Assembly: GCA_024803745.1 (NCBI GenBank)
Contig: JANJXV010001738.1
Span: 1-64,000, forward strand
Length of the DNA: 64,000 nt
Direction of reading: 5' to 3'
Source of the DNA: Megascapheus bottae
Taxonomy: Eukaryota > Chordata > Mammalia > Rodentia > Geomyidae
Positions 10,529 to 24,588 of the stretch are shown here, piece by piece (position 1 is the stretch's first letter; every line of letters begins with the position of its first letter). The notes beneath the pieces were generated by a model, which made no database searches, had not been told where the DNA came from, and worked only from the letters and a program-made list of their open reading frames with translations. Position numbers and translations under genes: made by a program.

Positions 10529-13160
10529 AGCAGATCGAACAATTCCGTGGGAAGGTCACCGGCAAAATCCAGTACCCATTACACTGGAGGAAATCCTCGA
10601 AGAAGTAACACAAGACACAATGAAGTTGCTTGTGGTCAAAGAAATGAACCACGCTCACAAGAACAACTCTAGGAGATAGCGCAATCCCGGTGGAAGTAGT
10701 CTCCCTTGTTCCTGCTCAGAGACCACGATGTTGTTACACTGAAGTGGAACGAGGAAGCATATAATCCACCGCTTCGCAAGAAGGTTCTTATCAGAAAGAG
10801 CAATGCCGTAGAAATTTGAACGGCAAAATCCAGTAAGCATTACACTGGATGAAAACGTCCAAGAACAAAAACAAGACAGATTGAAGGTGCTTGTTGTAGG
10901 AGGTTCACCGGCAAAATACAGTATCCATTACACAGGATGAAATCTTCCAAGAAGTAAAACCAGATACGTTTAACTTGCTTGTGGAAGCATAAACGACTAC
11001 GTTAACCGAACAACTCCTAGCAGATAGAGCAATGTCGTTGTGGGAGTAGACTGCTCGTTGTACGTGCAAGACATCACGACGAAATAAAAGCAGGTAGTAC
11101 CCCGCTTAGCAGCAAGAGCAATGCCGTAGAAATTTGATCGGCAAATCCACTAAGCATTACACTGGATGAAAACGTCCAAGAACTAAAACCAGATACACTG
11201 AAGTTGCTTGTGGTAGAAGAAATGACCACGCCTACCCAGAACAACTCTTAGCAGATAGAGCTATATGAGTGCTACTACTGTCTCGGTTGTACTGGATGAA
11301 GCACGACGCTGAAATAAAAGCAGATACACTGAAGGTGCAGGGGGAAAAATAAAGTAACCCGATTAGACAAGAGGGTCTTCAGTAGAAAGAGAGTAATGCC
11401 GAAGGAGGTTCAACGGCAAAACACAGTATCCATTACCCAGGATGAAATCTTCCAAGAAGTAAAAGAAGAGACCTTGAAGCTGCTTAGGGGACAATGAACG
11501 ACCACGTTAACCGAACAACTCCTAGCAGATAGAGCAATGTCGTTGTGGGAGTAGACAGTTGGTTGTACGTGCTCAGACACCACGACAAACTAAAAGCAGG
11601 TAAACTGAGGTTGAACGAGGAAGAAGAAAATACCCCGCTAGGACAAGAAGTTTCCTAGCAGAACGAGCAATGCCGCATTGACTGCACCGGCAATATCCAG
11701 TATCCATGACACTCCATGAATACCTCCAGGAAGTGAAACGAGATACATTGAAGTTACTTGGGGTAGAAGAAATGCCCAGGTTTACACAGAGCAAATCATA
11801 CTAGATAGAGCAATGTCAATGGTAGTTCCGTCTCCGTGGCACTTGATGAAGCACGACGCTGAAATAAAAACAGATACACTGAGGGTACAGGGGGGAAAAA
11901 TAAAATACCCTGCTTAGATAAAAACGATCTTAGCAGATCGAACAATTCCGTAGGAAGGTCACTGGCAAAATCCAGTACCAATTACACTGGATGAAATCCT
12001 CCAAGGAGTAACACGAGATACATTGAAGTGCTTGTGCTCAAAGAATGACCACGTTCCCAAGAACAACTCTAGGAGATAGAGCAATCTCAATGGAAGTACA
12101 GTCTCCCTTGTACCTGCTCAAAGACCACGACGAAATAAAAGCTGGTACACTGAAGTTGAACGAGGAAGAAAATACCCCATTTAGACAAGAAGGTTCTTAG
12201 CAAAAGAACAATGCCGTAGGGAGTGCAATGGCAAAATCCAGTATCCATGGCACTCTATGAAAACCTCCAGGAAGTGAAACGAGATACATTGAAGTTACTA
12301 GTGGTAGAATTAATGACCAGGTTTACGCAGAACAAATCATACTAGATAGAGCAATGTCAATGGTAGTTCAGTCTCCGTTGTACTTGATGAAGCACCACAC
12401 TGAAATAAAAGCAGATACAGTGAAGGTGCAGGGTGGGGGGGAATAAAATACCCCGCTTAGAAAAAAACGATCTTTGCAGATCGAACAATTCCGTAGGAAG
12501 CTCACCGGCAAAATCCAGTGTCAATTACACTGGATGAAATCCTCGAAGAAGAAACACAAGATACATTGAAGTTGCTTGTGGTCAAAGAAATGACCACGTT
12601 CACAAGAACAACTCTAGGAGATAGAGCAATCTCGGTGGAAGTACAGTCTCCCTTCTTCATGCTCAGAGACCACGACGAAATAAAAGCTGGTACACTGAAG
12701 TTGACCGAGCAAGCATATAATACCACGCTTAGCAAGAAGGTTCTTATCATAAAGCAATGCCTTAGAAATTTGAACGGCAAAATAAAGTTCGTTGTACGTG
12801 CTCAGACACCACGACGAAATAAAAGCAGGTACACTGACGTTGAACGAGGAAGAAGAAAATACCCGGCTTAGACAAGAAGTTTCCTAGCAGAAAGAGCAAT
12901 GCCGTATTGACTGCACCGGCAAAATCCAGTATCCATGACACTCTATGAATACGTCCAGGAAGTGAAACGAGATACATTGAAGTTACTTGGGGTAGAAGAA
13001 ATGCCCAGGTTTACACAGAAAAATCATACTACATAGAGCAATGTCAATGGTAGTTCCTTCTCCGTTGCACTTGATGAAGCATCACGCTGAAATAAAAACA
13101 GATACACTGAAGGTACAGGGGGGGGAAAATAAAATACCCCGCTTAGAAAAAAGCGATCTT
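10529..13160 (+). repeat. HOR unit U5 (class A, 2,632 bp)
   Basis: Class A unit with the U1/U2 combination of marks: GTGGGAAGG at the start, GATACATTG in m8, eight G near the end. Confidence 0.95.
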
Positions 13161-15792
13161 AGCAGATCGAACAATTCCGTGGGAAGGTCACCGGCAAAAT
13201 CCAGTACCCATTACACTGGAGGAAATCCTCGAAGAAGTAACACAAGACACAATGAAGTTGCTTGTGGTCAAAGAAATGAACCACGCTCACAAGAACAACT
13301 CTAGGAGATAGCGCAATCCCGGTGGAAGTAGTCTCCCTTGTTCCTGCTCAGAGACCACGATGTTGTTACACTGAAGTGGAACGAGGAAGCATATAATCCA
13401 CCGCTTCGCAAGAAGGTTCTTATCAGAAAGAGCAATGCCGTAGAAATTTGAACGGCAAAATCCAGTAAGCATTACACTGGATGAAAACGTCCAAGAACAA
13501 AAACAAGACAGATTGAAGGTGCTTGTTGTAGGAGGTTCACCGGCAAAATACAGTATCCATTACACAGGATGAAATCTTCCAAGAAGTAAAACCAGATACG
13601 TTTAACTTGCTTGTGGAAGCATAAACGACTACGTTAACCGAACAACTCCTAGCAGATAGAGCAATGTCGTTGTGGGAGTAGACTGCTCGTTGTACGTGCA
13701 AGACATCACGACGAAATAAAAGCAGGTAGTACCCCGCTTAGCAGCAAGAGCAATGCCGTAGAAATTTGATCGGCAAATCCACTAAGCATTACACTGGATG
13801 AAAACGTCCAAGAACTAAAACCAGATACACTGAAGTTGCTTGTGGTAGAAGAAATGACCACGCCTACCCAGAACAACTCTTAGCAGATAGAGCTATATGA
13901 GTGCTACTACTGTCTCGGTTGTACTGGATGAAGCACGACGCTGAAATAAAAGCAGATACACTGAAGGTGCAGGGGGAAAAATAAAGTAACCCGATTAGAC
14001 AAGAGGGTCTTCAGTAGAAAGAGAGTAATGCCGAAGGAGGTTCAACGGCAAAACACAGTATCCATTACCCAGGATGAAATCTTCCAAGAAGTAAAAGAAG
14101 AGACCTTGAAGCTGCTTAGGGGACAATGAACGACCACGTTAACCGAACAACTCCTAGCAGATAGAGCAATGTCGTTGTGGGAGTAGACAGTTGGTTGTAC
14201 GTGCTCAGACACCACGACAAACTAAAAGCAGGTAAACTGAGGTTGAACGAGGAAGAAGAAAATACCCCGCTAGGACAAGAAGTTTCCTAGCAGAACGAGC
14301 AATGCCGCATTGACTGCACCGGCAATATCCAGTATCCATGACACTCCATGAATACCTCCAGGAAGTGAAACGAGATACATTGAAGTTACTTGGGGTAGAA
14401 GAAATGCCCAGGTTTACACAGAGCAAATCATACTAGATAGAGCAATGTCAATGGTAGTTCCGTCTCCGTGGCACTTGATGAAGCACGACGCTGAAATAAA
14501 AACAGATACACTGAGGGTACAGGGGGGAAAAATAAAATACCCTGCTTAGATAAAAACGATCTTAGCAGATCGAACAATTCCGTAGGAAGGTCACTGGCAA
14601 AATCCAGTACCAATTACACTGGATGAAATCCTCCAAGGAGTAACACGAGATACATTGAAGTGCTTGTGCTCAAAGAATGACCACGTTCCCAAGAACAACT
14701 CTAGGAGATAGAGCAATCTCAATGGAAGTACAGTCTCCCTTGTACCTGCTCAAAGACCACGACGAAATAAAAGCTGGTACACTGAAGTTGAACGAGGAAG
14801 AAAATACCCCATTTAGACAAGAAGGTTCTTAGCAAAAGAACAATGCCGTAGGGAGTGCAATGGCAAAATCCAGTATCCATGGCACTCTATGAAAACCTCC
14901 AGGAAGTGAAACGAGATACACTGAAGTTACTAGTGGTAGAATTAATGACCAGGTTTACGCAGAACAAATCATACTAGATAGAGCAATGTCAATGGTAGTT
15001 CAGTCTCCGTTGTACTTGATGAAGCACCACACTGAAATAAAAGCAGATACAGTGAAGGTGCAGGGTGGGGGGGAATAAAATACCCCGCTTAGAAAAAAAC
15101 GATCTTTGCAGATCGAACAATTCCGTAGGAAGCTCACCGGCAAAATCCAGTGTCAATTACACTGGATGAAATCCTCGAAGAAGAAACACAAGATACATTG
15201 AAGTTGCTTGTGGTCAAAGAAATGACCACGTTCACAAGAACAACTCTAGGAGATAGAGCAATCTCGGTGGAAGTACAGTCTCCCTTCTTCATGCTCAGAG
15301 ACCACGACGAAATAAAAGCTGGTACACTGAAGTTGACCGAGCAAGCATATAATACCACGCTTAGCAAGAAGGTTCTTATCATAAAGCAATGCCTTAGAAA
15401 TTTGAACGGCAAAATAAAGTTCGTTGTACGTGCTCAGACACCACGACGAAATAAAAGCAGGTACACTGACGTTGAACGAGGAAGAAGAAAATACCCGGCT
15501 TAGACAAGAAGTTTCCTAGCAGAAAGAGCAATGCCGTATTGACTGCACCGGCAAAATCCAGTATCCATGACACTCTATGAATACGTCCAGGAAGTGAAAC
15601 GAGATACATTGAAGTTACTTGGGGTAGAAGAAATGCCCAGGTTTACACAGAAAAATCATACTACATAGAGCAATGTCAATGGTAGTTCCTTCTCCGTTGC
15701 ACTTGATGAAGCATCACGCTGAAATAAAAACAGATACACTGAAGGTACAGGGGGGGAAAAATAAAATACCCCGCTTAGAAAAAAGCGATCTT
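13161..15792 (+). repeat. HOR unit U6 (class A, 2,632 bp)
   Basis: Class A unit with GTGGGAAGG at the start, GATACACTG in m8 (about 14919) and seven G near the end, the same combination as U3. Confidence 0.95.
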
Positions 15793-18424
15793 AGCAGTTC
15801 GAACAATTCCGTAGGAAGGTCACCGGCAAAATCCAGTACCCATTACACTGGAGGAAATCCTCGAAGAAGTAACACAAGACACAATGAAGTTGCTTGTGGT
15901 CAAAGAAATGAACCACGCTCACAAGAACAACTCTAGGAGATAGCGCAATCCCGGTGGAAGTAGTCTCCCTTGTTCCTGCTCAGAGACCACGATGTTGTTA
16001 CACTGAAGTGGAACGAGGAAGCATATAATCCACCGCTTCGCAAGAAGGTTCTTATCAGAAAGAGCAATGCCGTAGAAATTTGAACGGCAAAATCCAGTAA
16101 GCATTACACTGGATGAAAACGTCCAAGAACAAAAACAAGACAGATTGAAGGTGCTTGTTGTAGGAGGTTCACCGGCAAAATACAGTATCCATTACACAGG
16201 ATGAAATCTTCCAAGAAGTAAAACCAGATACGTTTAACTTGCTTGTGGAAGCATAAACGACTACGTTAACCGAACAACTCCTAGCAGATAGAGCAATGTC
16301 GTTGTGGGAGTAGACTGCTCGTTGTACGTGCAAGACATCACGACGAAATAAAAGCAGGTAGTACCCCGCTTAGCAGCAAGAGCAATGCCGTAGAAATTTG
16401 ATCGGCAAATCCACTAAGCATTACACTGGATGAAAACGTCCAAGAACTAAAACCAGATACACTGAAGTTGCTTGTGGTAGAAGAAATGACCACGCCTACC
16501 CAGAACAACTCTTAGCAGATAGAGCTATATGAGTGCTACTACTGTCTCGGTTGTACTGGATGAAGCACGACGCTGAAATAAAAGCAGATACACTGAAGGT
16601 GCAGGGGGAAAAATAAAGTAACCCGATTAGACAAGAGGGTCTTCAGTAGAAAGAGAGTAATGCCGAAGGAGGTTCAACGGCAAAACACAGTATCCATTAC
16701 CCAGGATGAAATCTTCCAAGAAGTAAAAGAAGAGACCTTGAAGCTGCTTAGGGGACAATGAACGACCACGTTAACCGAACAACTCCTAGCAGATAGAGCA
16801 ATGTCGTTGTGGGAGTAGACAGTTGGTTGTACGTGCTCAGACACCACGACAAACTAAAAGCAGGTAAACTGAGGTTGAACGAGGAAGAAGAAAATACCCC
16901 GCTAGGACAAGAAGTTTCCTAGCAGAACGAGCAATGCCGCATTGACTGCACCGGCAATATCCAGTATCCATGACACTCCATGAATACCTCCAGGAAGTGA
17001 AACGAGATACATTGAAGTTACTTGGGGTAGAAGAAATGCCCAGGTTTACACAGAGCAAATCATACTAGATAGAGCAATGTCAATGGTAGTTCCGTCTCCG
17101 TGGCACTTGATGAAGCACGACGCTGAAATAAAAACAGATACACTGAGGGTACAGGGGGGAAAAATAAAATACCCTGCTTAGATAAAAACGATCTTAGCAG
17201 ATCGAACAATTCCGTAGGAAGGTCACTGGCAAAATCCAGTACCAATTACACTGGATGAAATCCTCCAAGGAGTAACACGAGATACATTGAAGTGCTTGTG
17301 CTCAAAGAATGACCACGTTCCCAAGAACAACTCTAGGAGATAGAGCAATCTCAATGGAAGTACAGTCTCCCTTGTACCTGCTCAAAGACCACGACGAAAT
17401 AAAAGCTGGTACACTGAAGTTGAACGAGGAAGAAAATACCCCATTTAGACAAGAAGGTTCTTAGCAAAAGAACAATGCCGTAGGGAGTGCAATGGCAAAA
17501 TCCAGTATCCATGGCACTCTATGAAAACCTCCAGGAAGTGAAACGAGATACACTGAAGTTACTAGTGGTAGAATTAATGACCAGGTTTACGCAGAACAAA
17601 TCATACTAGATAGAGCAATGTCAATGGTAGTTCAGTCTCCGTTGTACTTGATGAAGCACCACACTGAAATAAAAGCAGATACAGTGAAGGTGCAGGGTGG
17701 GGGGGAATAAAATACCCCGCTTAGAAAAAAACGATCTTTGCAGATCGAACAATTCCGTAGGAAGCTCACCGGCAAAATCCAGTGTCAATTACACTGGATG
17801 AAATCCTCGAAGAAGAAACACAAGATACATTGAAGTTGCTTGTGGTCAAAGAAATGACCACGTTCACAAGAACAACTCTAGGAGATAGAGCAATCTCGGT
17901 GGAAGTACAGTCTCCCTTCTTCATGCTCAGAGACCACGACGAAATAAAAGCTGGTACACTGAAGTTGACCGAGCAAGCATATAATACCACGCTTAGCAAG
18001 AAGGTTCTTATCATAAAGCAATGCCTTAGAAATTTGAACGGCAAAATAAAGTTCGTTGTACGTGCTCAGACACCACGACGAAATAAAAGCAGGTACACTG
18101 ACGTTGAACGAGGAAGAAGAAAATACCCGGCTTAGACAAGAAGTTTCCTAGCAGAAAGAGCAATGCCGTATTGACTGCACCGGCAAAATCCAGTATCCAT
18201 GACACTCTATGAATACGTCCAGGAAGTGAAACGAGATACATTGAAGTTACTTGGGGTAGAAGAAATGCCCAGGTTTACACAGAAAAATCATACTACATAG
18301 AGCAATGTCAATGGTAGTTCCTTCTCCGTTGCACTTGATGAAGCATCACGCTGAAATAAAAACAGATACACTGAAGGTACAGGGGGGGAAAAATAAAATA
18401 CCCCGCTTAGAAAAAAGCGATCTT
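15793..18424 (+). repeat. HOR unit U7 (class A, 2,632 bp)
   Basis: Last unit of the uniform block. It starts with a private A-to-T change at 15798 (GCAGTTCG instead of GCAGATCG), which breaks one arm of the boundary hairpin. It has GTAGGAAGG at the start, GATACACTG in m8 and seven G near the end. Confidence 0.95.
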
Positions 18425-21400
18425 AGCAGATCGAACAATTCCGTAGGAAGGTCACCGGCAAAATCCAGTACCCATTACACTGGAGGAAATCCTCGAAGAA
18501 GTAACACAAGACACAATGAAGTTGCTTGTGGTCAAAGAAATGAACCACGCTCACAAGAACAACTCTAGGAGATAGCGCAATCCCGGTGGAAGTAGTCTCC
18601 CTTGTTCCTGCTCAGAGACCACGATGTTGTTACACTGAAGTGGAACGAGGAAGCATATAATCCACCGCTTCGCAAGAAGGTTCTTATCAGAAAGAGCAAT
18701 GCCGTAGAAATTTGAACGGCAAAATCCAGTAAGCATTACACTGGATGAAAACGTCCAAGAACAAAAACAAGACAGATTGAAGGTGCTTGTTGTAGGAGGT
18801 TCACCGGCAAAATACAGTATCCATTACACAGGATGAAATCTTCCAAGAAGTAAAACCAGATACGTTTAACTTGCTTGTGGAAGCATAAACGACTACGTTA
18901 ACCGAACAACTCCTAGCAGATAGAGCAATGTCGTTGTGGGAGTAGACTGCTCGTTGTACGTGCAAGACATCACGACGAAATAAAAGCAGGTAGTACCCCG
19001 CTTAGCAGCAAGAGCAATGCCGTAGAAATTTGATCGGCAAATCCACTAAGCATTACACTGGATGAAAACGTCCAAGAACTAAAACCAGATACACTGAAGT
19101 TGCTTGTGGTAGAAGAAATGACCACGCCTACCCAGAACAACTCTTAGCAGATAGAGCTATATGAGTGCTACTACTGTCTCGGTTGTACTGGATGAAGCAC
19201 GACGCTGAAATAAAAGCAGATACACTGAAGGTGCAGGGGGAAAAATAAAGTAACCCGATTAGACAAGAGGGTCTTCAGTAGAAAGAGAGTAATGCCGAAG
19301 GAGGTTCAACGGCAAAACACAGTATCCATTACCCAGGATGAAATCTTCCAAGAAGTAAAAGAAGAGACCTTGAAGCTGCTTAGGGGACAATGAACGACCA
19401 CGTTAACCGAACAACTCCTAGCAGATAGAGCAATGTCGTTGTGGGAGTAGACAGTTGGTTGTACGTGCTCAGACACCACGACAAACTAAAAGCAGGTAAA
19501 CTGAGGTTGAACGAGGAAGAAGAAAATACCCCGCTAGGACAAGAAGTTTCCTAGCAGAACGAGCAATGCCGCATTGACTGCACCGGCAATATCCAGTATC
19601 CATGACACTCCATGAATACCTCCAGGAAGTGAAACGAGATACATTGAAGTTACTTGGGGTAGAAGAAATGCCCAGGTTTACACAGAGCAAATCATACTAG
19701 ATAGAGCAATGTCAATGGTAGTTCCGTCTCCGTTGCACTTGATGAAGCACGACGCTGAAATAAAAACAGATACACTGAGGGTACAGGGGGGAAAAATAAA
19801 ATACCCTGCTTAGATAAAAACGATCTTAGCAGATCGAACAATTCCGTAGGAAGGTCACTGGCAAAATCCAGTACCAATTACACTGGATGAAATCCTCCAA
19901 GGAGTAACACGAGATACATTGAAGTGCTTGTGCTCAAAGAATGACCACGTTCCCAAGAACAACTCTAGGAGATAGAGCAATCTCAATGGAAGTACAGTCT
20001 CCCTTGTACCTGCTCAAAGACCACGACGAAATAAAAGCTGGTACACTGAAGTTGAACGAGGAAGAAAATACCCCATTTAGACAAGAAGGTTCTTAGCAAA
20101 AGAACAATGCCGTAGGGAGTGCAATGGCAAAATCCAGTATCCATGGCACTCTATGAAAACCTCCAGGAAGTGAAACGAGATACACTGAAGTTACTAGTGG
20201 TAGAATTAATGACCAGGTTTACGCAGAACAAATCATACTAGATAGAGCAATGTCAATGGTAGTTCAGTCTCCGTTGTACTTGATGAAGCACCACACTGAA
20301 ATAAAAGCAGATACAGTGAAGGTTCAGGGGGGGGGGGAATAAAATACCCCGCTTAGAAAAAAACGATCTTTGCAGATCGAACAATTCCGTAGGAAGCTCA
20401 CCGGCAAAATCCAGTGTCAATTACACTGGATGAAATCCTCGAAGAAGAAACACAAGATACATTGAAGTTGCTTGTGGTCAAAGAAATGACCACGTTCACA
20501 AGAACAACTCTAGGAGATAGAGCAATCTCGGTGGAAGTACAGTCTCCCTTCTTCATGCTCAGAGACCACGACGAAATAAAAGCTGGTACACTGAAGTTGA
20601 CCGAGCAAGCATATAATACCACGCTTAGCAAGAAGGTTCTTATCATAAAGCAATGCCTTAGAAATTTGAACGGCAAAATAAAGTTCGTTGTACGTGCTCA
20701 GACACCACGACGAAATAAAAGCAGGTACACTGACGTTGAACGAGGAAGAAGAAAATACCCGGCTTAGACAAGAAGTTTCCTAGCAGAAAGAGCAATGCCG
20801 TATTGACTGCACCGGCAAAATCCAGTATCTATGACACTCCATGAATACCTATCTATCTAGGAGATAGAGCAATCTCAATGGAAGTACAGTCTCCCTTGTA
20901 CCTGCTCAAAGACCACGACGAAATAAAAGCTGGTACACTGAAGTTGAACGAGGAAGAAAATACCCCATTTAGACAAGAAGGTTCTTAGCAAAAGAACAAT
21001 GCCGTAGGGAGTGCAATGGCAAAATCCAGTATCCATGGCACTCTATGAAAACCTCCAGGAAGTGAAACGAGATACACTGAAGTTACTAGTGGTAGAATTA
21101 ATGACCAGGTTTACGCAGAACAAATCATACTAGATAGAGCAATGTCAATGGTAGTTCAGTCTCCGTTGTACTTGATGAAGCACCACACTGAAATAAAAGC
21201 AGATACAGTGAAGGTGCAGGGTGGTGGAATAAAATACCCCGCTTAGAAAAAAACGATCTTTGCAGATCGAACAATTCCGTAGGAAGCTCACCGGCAAAAT
21301 CCAGTGTCAATTACACTGGATGAAATCCTCGAAGAAGAAACACAAGATACATTGAAGTTGCTTGTGGTCAAAGAAATGACCACGTTCACAAGAACAACTC

Positions 21401-21946
21401 TAGGAGATAGAGCAATCTCGGTGGAAGTACAGTCTCCCTTCTTCATGCTCAGAGACCACGACGAAATAAAAGCTGGTACACTGAAGTTGACCGAGCAAGC
21501 ATATAATACCACGCTTAGCAAGAAGGTTCTTATCATAAAGCAATGCCTTAGAAATTTGAACGGCAAAATAAAGTTCGTTGTACGTGCTCAGACACCACGA
21601 CGAAATAAAAGCAGGTACACTGACGTTGAACGAGGAAGAAGAAAATACCCGGCTTAGACAAGAAGTTTCCTAGCAGAAAGAGCAATGCCGTATTGACTGC
21701 ACCGGCAAAATCCAGTATCCATGACACTCTATGAATACGTCCAGGAAGTGAAACGAGATACATTGAAGTTACTTGGGGTAGAAGAAATGCCCAGGTTTAC
21801 ACAGAAAAATCATACTACATAGAGCAATGTCAATGGTAGTTCCTTCTCCGTTGCACTTGATGAAGCATCACGCTGAAATAAAAACAGATACACTGAAGGT
21901 ACAGGGGGGGAAAAATAAAATACCCCGCTTAGAAAAAAGCGATCTT
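18425..21946 (+). repeat. HOR unit U8 (class A with 890-bp internal duplication, 3,522 bp)
   Basis: Starts as a class A unit without the 12-bp segment. After m10 and the first bases of m11, it jumps back at 20850-20860 to the middle of m7 (unit position about 1541). It then runs through m7-m11 again. The repeated landmarks (m9 dyads, for example) are 890 bp apart. The first m8 G tract is 11 uninterrupted G; the second copy reads GGGTGGTGG. Same structure as U11 and U22. Confidence 0.93.
20841..20860 (+). other. Duplication junction in U8
   Basis: The joining point reads ATGAATACCTATCTATCTAG. Left of it the sequence is the start of a CCAGTATC...CACTCC monomer; right of it is m7 from AGGAGATAGAGC. 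A short CTAT repeat (CTATCTATCTAG), absent from normal units, sits on the join. The identical join in U11 and U22 indicates one original event that later spread. Confidence 0.9.
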
Positions 21947-24588
21947 AGCAGATCGAACAATTCCGTGGGAAGGTCACCGGCAAAATCCAGTACCAATTAC
22001 ACTGGAGGAAATCCTCGAAGAAGTAACACAAGACACAATGAAGTTGCTTGTGGTCAAAGAAATGAACCACGCTCACAAGAACAACTCTAGGAGATAGCGC
22101 AATCCCGGTGGAAGTAGTCTCCCTTGTTCCTGCTCAGAGACCACGATGAACTAAAGGCTGTTGTTACACTGAAGTGGAACGAGGAAGCATATAATCCACC
22201 GCTTCGCAAGAAGGTTCTTATCAGAAAGAGCAATGCCGTAGAAATTTGAACGGCAAAATCCAGTAAGCATTACACTGGATGAAAACGTCCAAGAACAAAA
22301 ACAAGACAGATTGAAGGTGCTTGTTGTAGGAGGTTCACCGGCAAAATACAGTATCCATTACACAGGATGAAATCTTCCAAGAAGTAAAACCAGATACGTT
22401 TAACTTGCTTGTGGAAGCATAAACGACTACGTTAACCGAACAACTCCTAGCAGATAGAGCAATGTCGTTGTGGGAGTAGACTGCTCGTTGTACGTGCAAG
22501 ACATCACGACGAAATAAAAGCAGGTAGTACCCCGCTTAGCAGAAAGAGCAATGCCGTAGAAATTTGATCGGCAAATCCACTAAGCATTACACTGGATGAA
22601 AACGTCCAAGAACTAAAACCAGATACACTGAAGTTGCTTGTGGTAGAAGAAATGACCACGCCTACCCAGAACAACTCTTAGCAGATAGAGCTATATGAGT
22701 GCTACTACTGTCTCGGTTGTACTGGATGAAGCACGACGCTGAAATAAAAGCAGATACACTGAAGGTGCAGGGGGAAAAATAAAGTAACCCGATTAGACAA
22801 GAGGGTCTTCAGTAGAAAGAGAGTAATGCCGAAGGAGGTTCAACGGCAAAACACAGTATCCATTACCCAGGATGAAATCTTCCAAGAAGTAAAAGAAGAG
22901 ACCTTGAAGCTGCTTAGGGGACAATGAACGACCACGTTAACCGAACAACTCCTAGCAGATAGAGCAATGTCGTTGTGGGAGTAGAGAGTTCGTTGTACGT
23001 GCTCAGACACCACGACAAACTAAAAGCAGGTAAACTGAGGTTGAACGAGGAAGAAGAAAATACCCCGCTAGGACAAGAAGTTTCCTAGCAGAACGAGCAA
23101 TGCCGCATTGACTGCACCGGCAATATCCAGTATCCATGACACTCCATGAATACCTCCAGGAAGTGAAACGAGATACATTGAAGTTACTTGGGGTAGAAGA
23201 AATGCCCAGGTTTACACAGAAAAATCATACTACATAGAGCAATGTCAATGGTAGTTCCTTCTCCGTGGCACTTGATGAAGCACGACGCTGAAATAAAAAC
23301 AGATACACTGAGGGTACAGGGGGGAAAAATAAAATACCCTGCTTAGATAAAAACGATCTTAGCAGATCGAACAATTCCGTAGGAAGGTCACTGGCAAAAT
23401 CCAGTACCAATTACACTGGATGAAATCCTCCAAGGAGTAACACGAGATACATTGAAGTGCTTGTGCTCAAAGAATGACCACGTTCCCAAGAACAACTCTA
23501 GGAGATAGAGCAATCTCAATGGAAGTACTGTCTCCCTTGTACCTGCTCAAAGACCACGACGAAATAAAAGCTGGTACACTGAAGTTGAACGAGGAAGAAA
23601 ATACCCCATTTAGACAAGAAGGTTCTTAGCAAAAGAACAATGCCGTAGGGAGTGCAATGGCAAAATCCAGTATCCATGGCACTCTATGAATACCTCCAGG
23701 AAGTGAAACGAGATACATTGAAGTTACTAGTGGTAGAATTAATGACCAGGTTTACGCAGAACAAATCATACTAGATAGAGCAATGTCAATGGTAGTTCAG
23801 TCTCCGTTGTACTTGATGAAGCACCACACTGAAATAAAAGCAGATACAGTGAAGGTGCGGGTGGGGGGGAATAAAATACCCCGCTTAGAAAAAAACGATC
23901 TTTGCAGATCGAACAATTCCGTAGGAAGCTCACCGGCAAAATCCAGTGTCAATTACACTGGATGAAATCCTCGAAGAAGAAACACAAGATACATTGAAGT
24001 TGCTTGTGGTCAAAGAAATGACCACGTTCACAAGAACAACTCTAGGAGATAGAGCAATCTCGGTGGAAGTACAGTCTCCCTTCTTCATGCTCAGAGACCA
24101 CGACGAAATAAAAGCTGGTACACTGAAGTTGACCGAGCAAGCATATAATACCACGCTTAGCAAGAAGGTTCTTATCATAAAGCAATGCCTTAGAAATTTG
24201 AACGGCAAAATAAAGTTCGTTGTACGTGCTCAGACACCACGACGAAATAAAAGCAGGTACACTGACGTTGAACGAGGAAGAAGAAAATACCCGGCTTAGA
24301 CAAGAAGTTTCCTAGCAGAAAGAGCAATGCCGTATTGACTGCACCGGCAAAATCCAGTATCCATGACACTCTATGAATACGTCCAGGAAGTGAAACGAGA
24401 TACATTGAAGTTACTTGGGGTAGAAGAAATGCCCAGGTTTACACAGAAAAATCATACTACATAGAGCAATGTCAATGGTAGTTCCTTCTCCGTTGCACTT
24501 GATGAAGCATCACGCTGAAATAAAAACAGATACACTGAAGGTACAGGGGGGGAAAAATAAAATACCCCGCTTAGAAAAAAGCGATCTT
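21947..24588 (+). repeat. HOR unit U9 (class B, 2,642 bp)
   Basis: First class B unit. It has GTGGG and CCAGTACCAATT at the start, the 12-bp GAACTAAAGGCT present near 22148, GCAGAAAGAG in m3, GAGAGTTCG in m5, the m11-like tract in m6 (about 23219-23260), and CGGGTGGGGGGG in m8. Net length is 2,632 plus 12 minus 2. Confidence 0.95.
22147..22158 (+). other. 12-bp segment present in m1 of U9 (example)
   Basis: GAACTAAAGGCT occupies the position of GAAATAAAAGCT in other monomers, so the form with the segment looks ancestral and the 2,632-bp form looks deleted. It is absent in U1-U8 and U11, and present in U9, U10 and U12-U24 (with an A-to-C change in U24). Confidence 0.8.
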
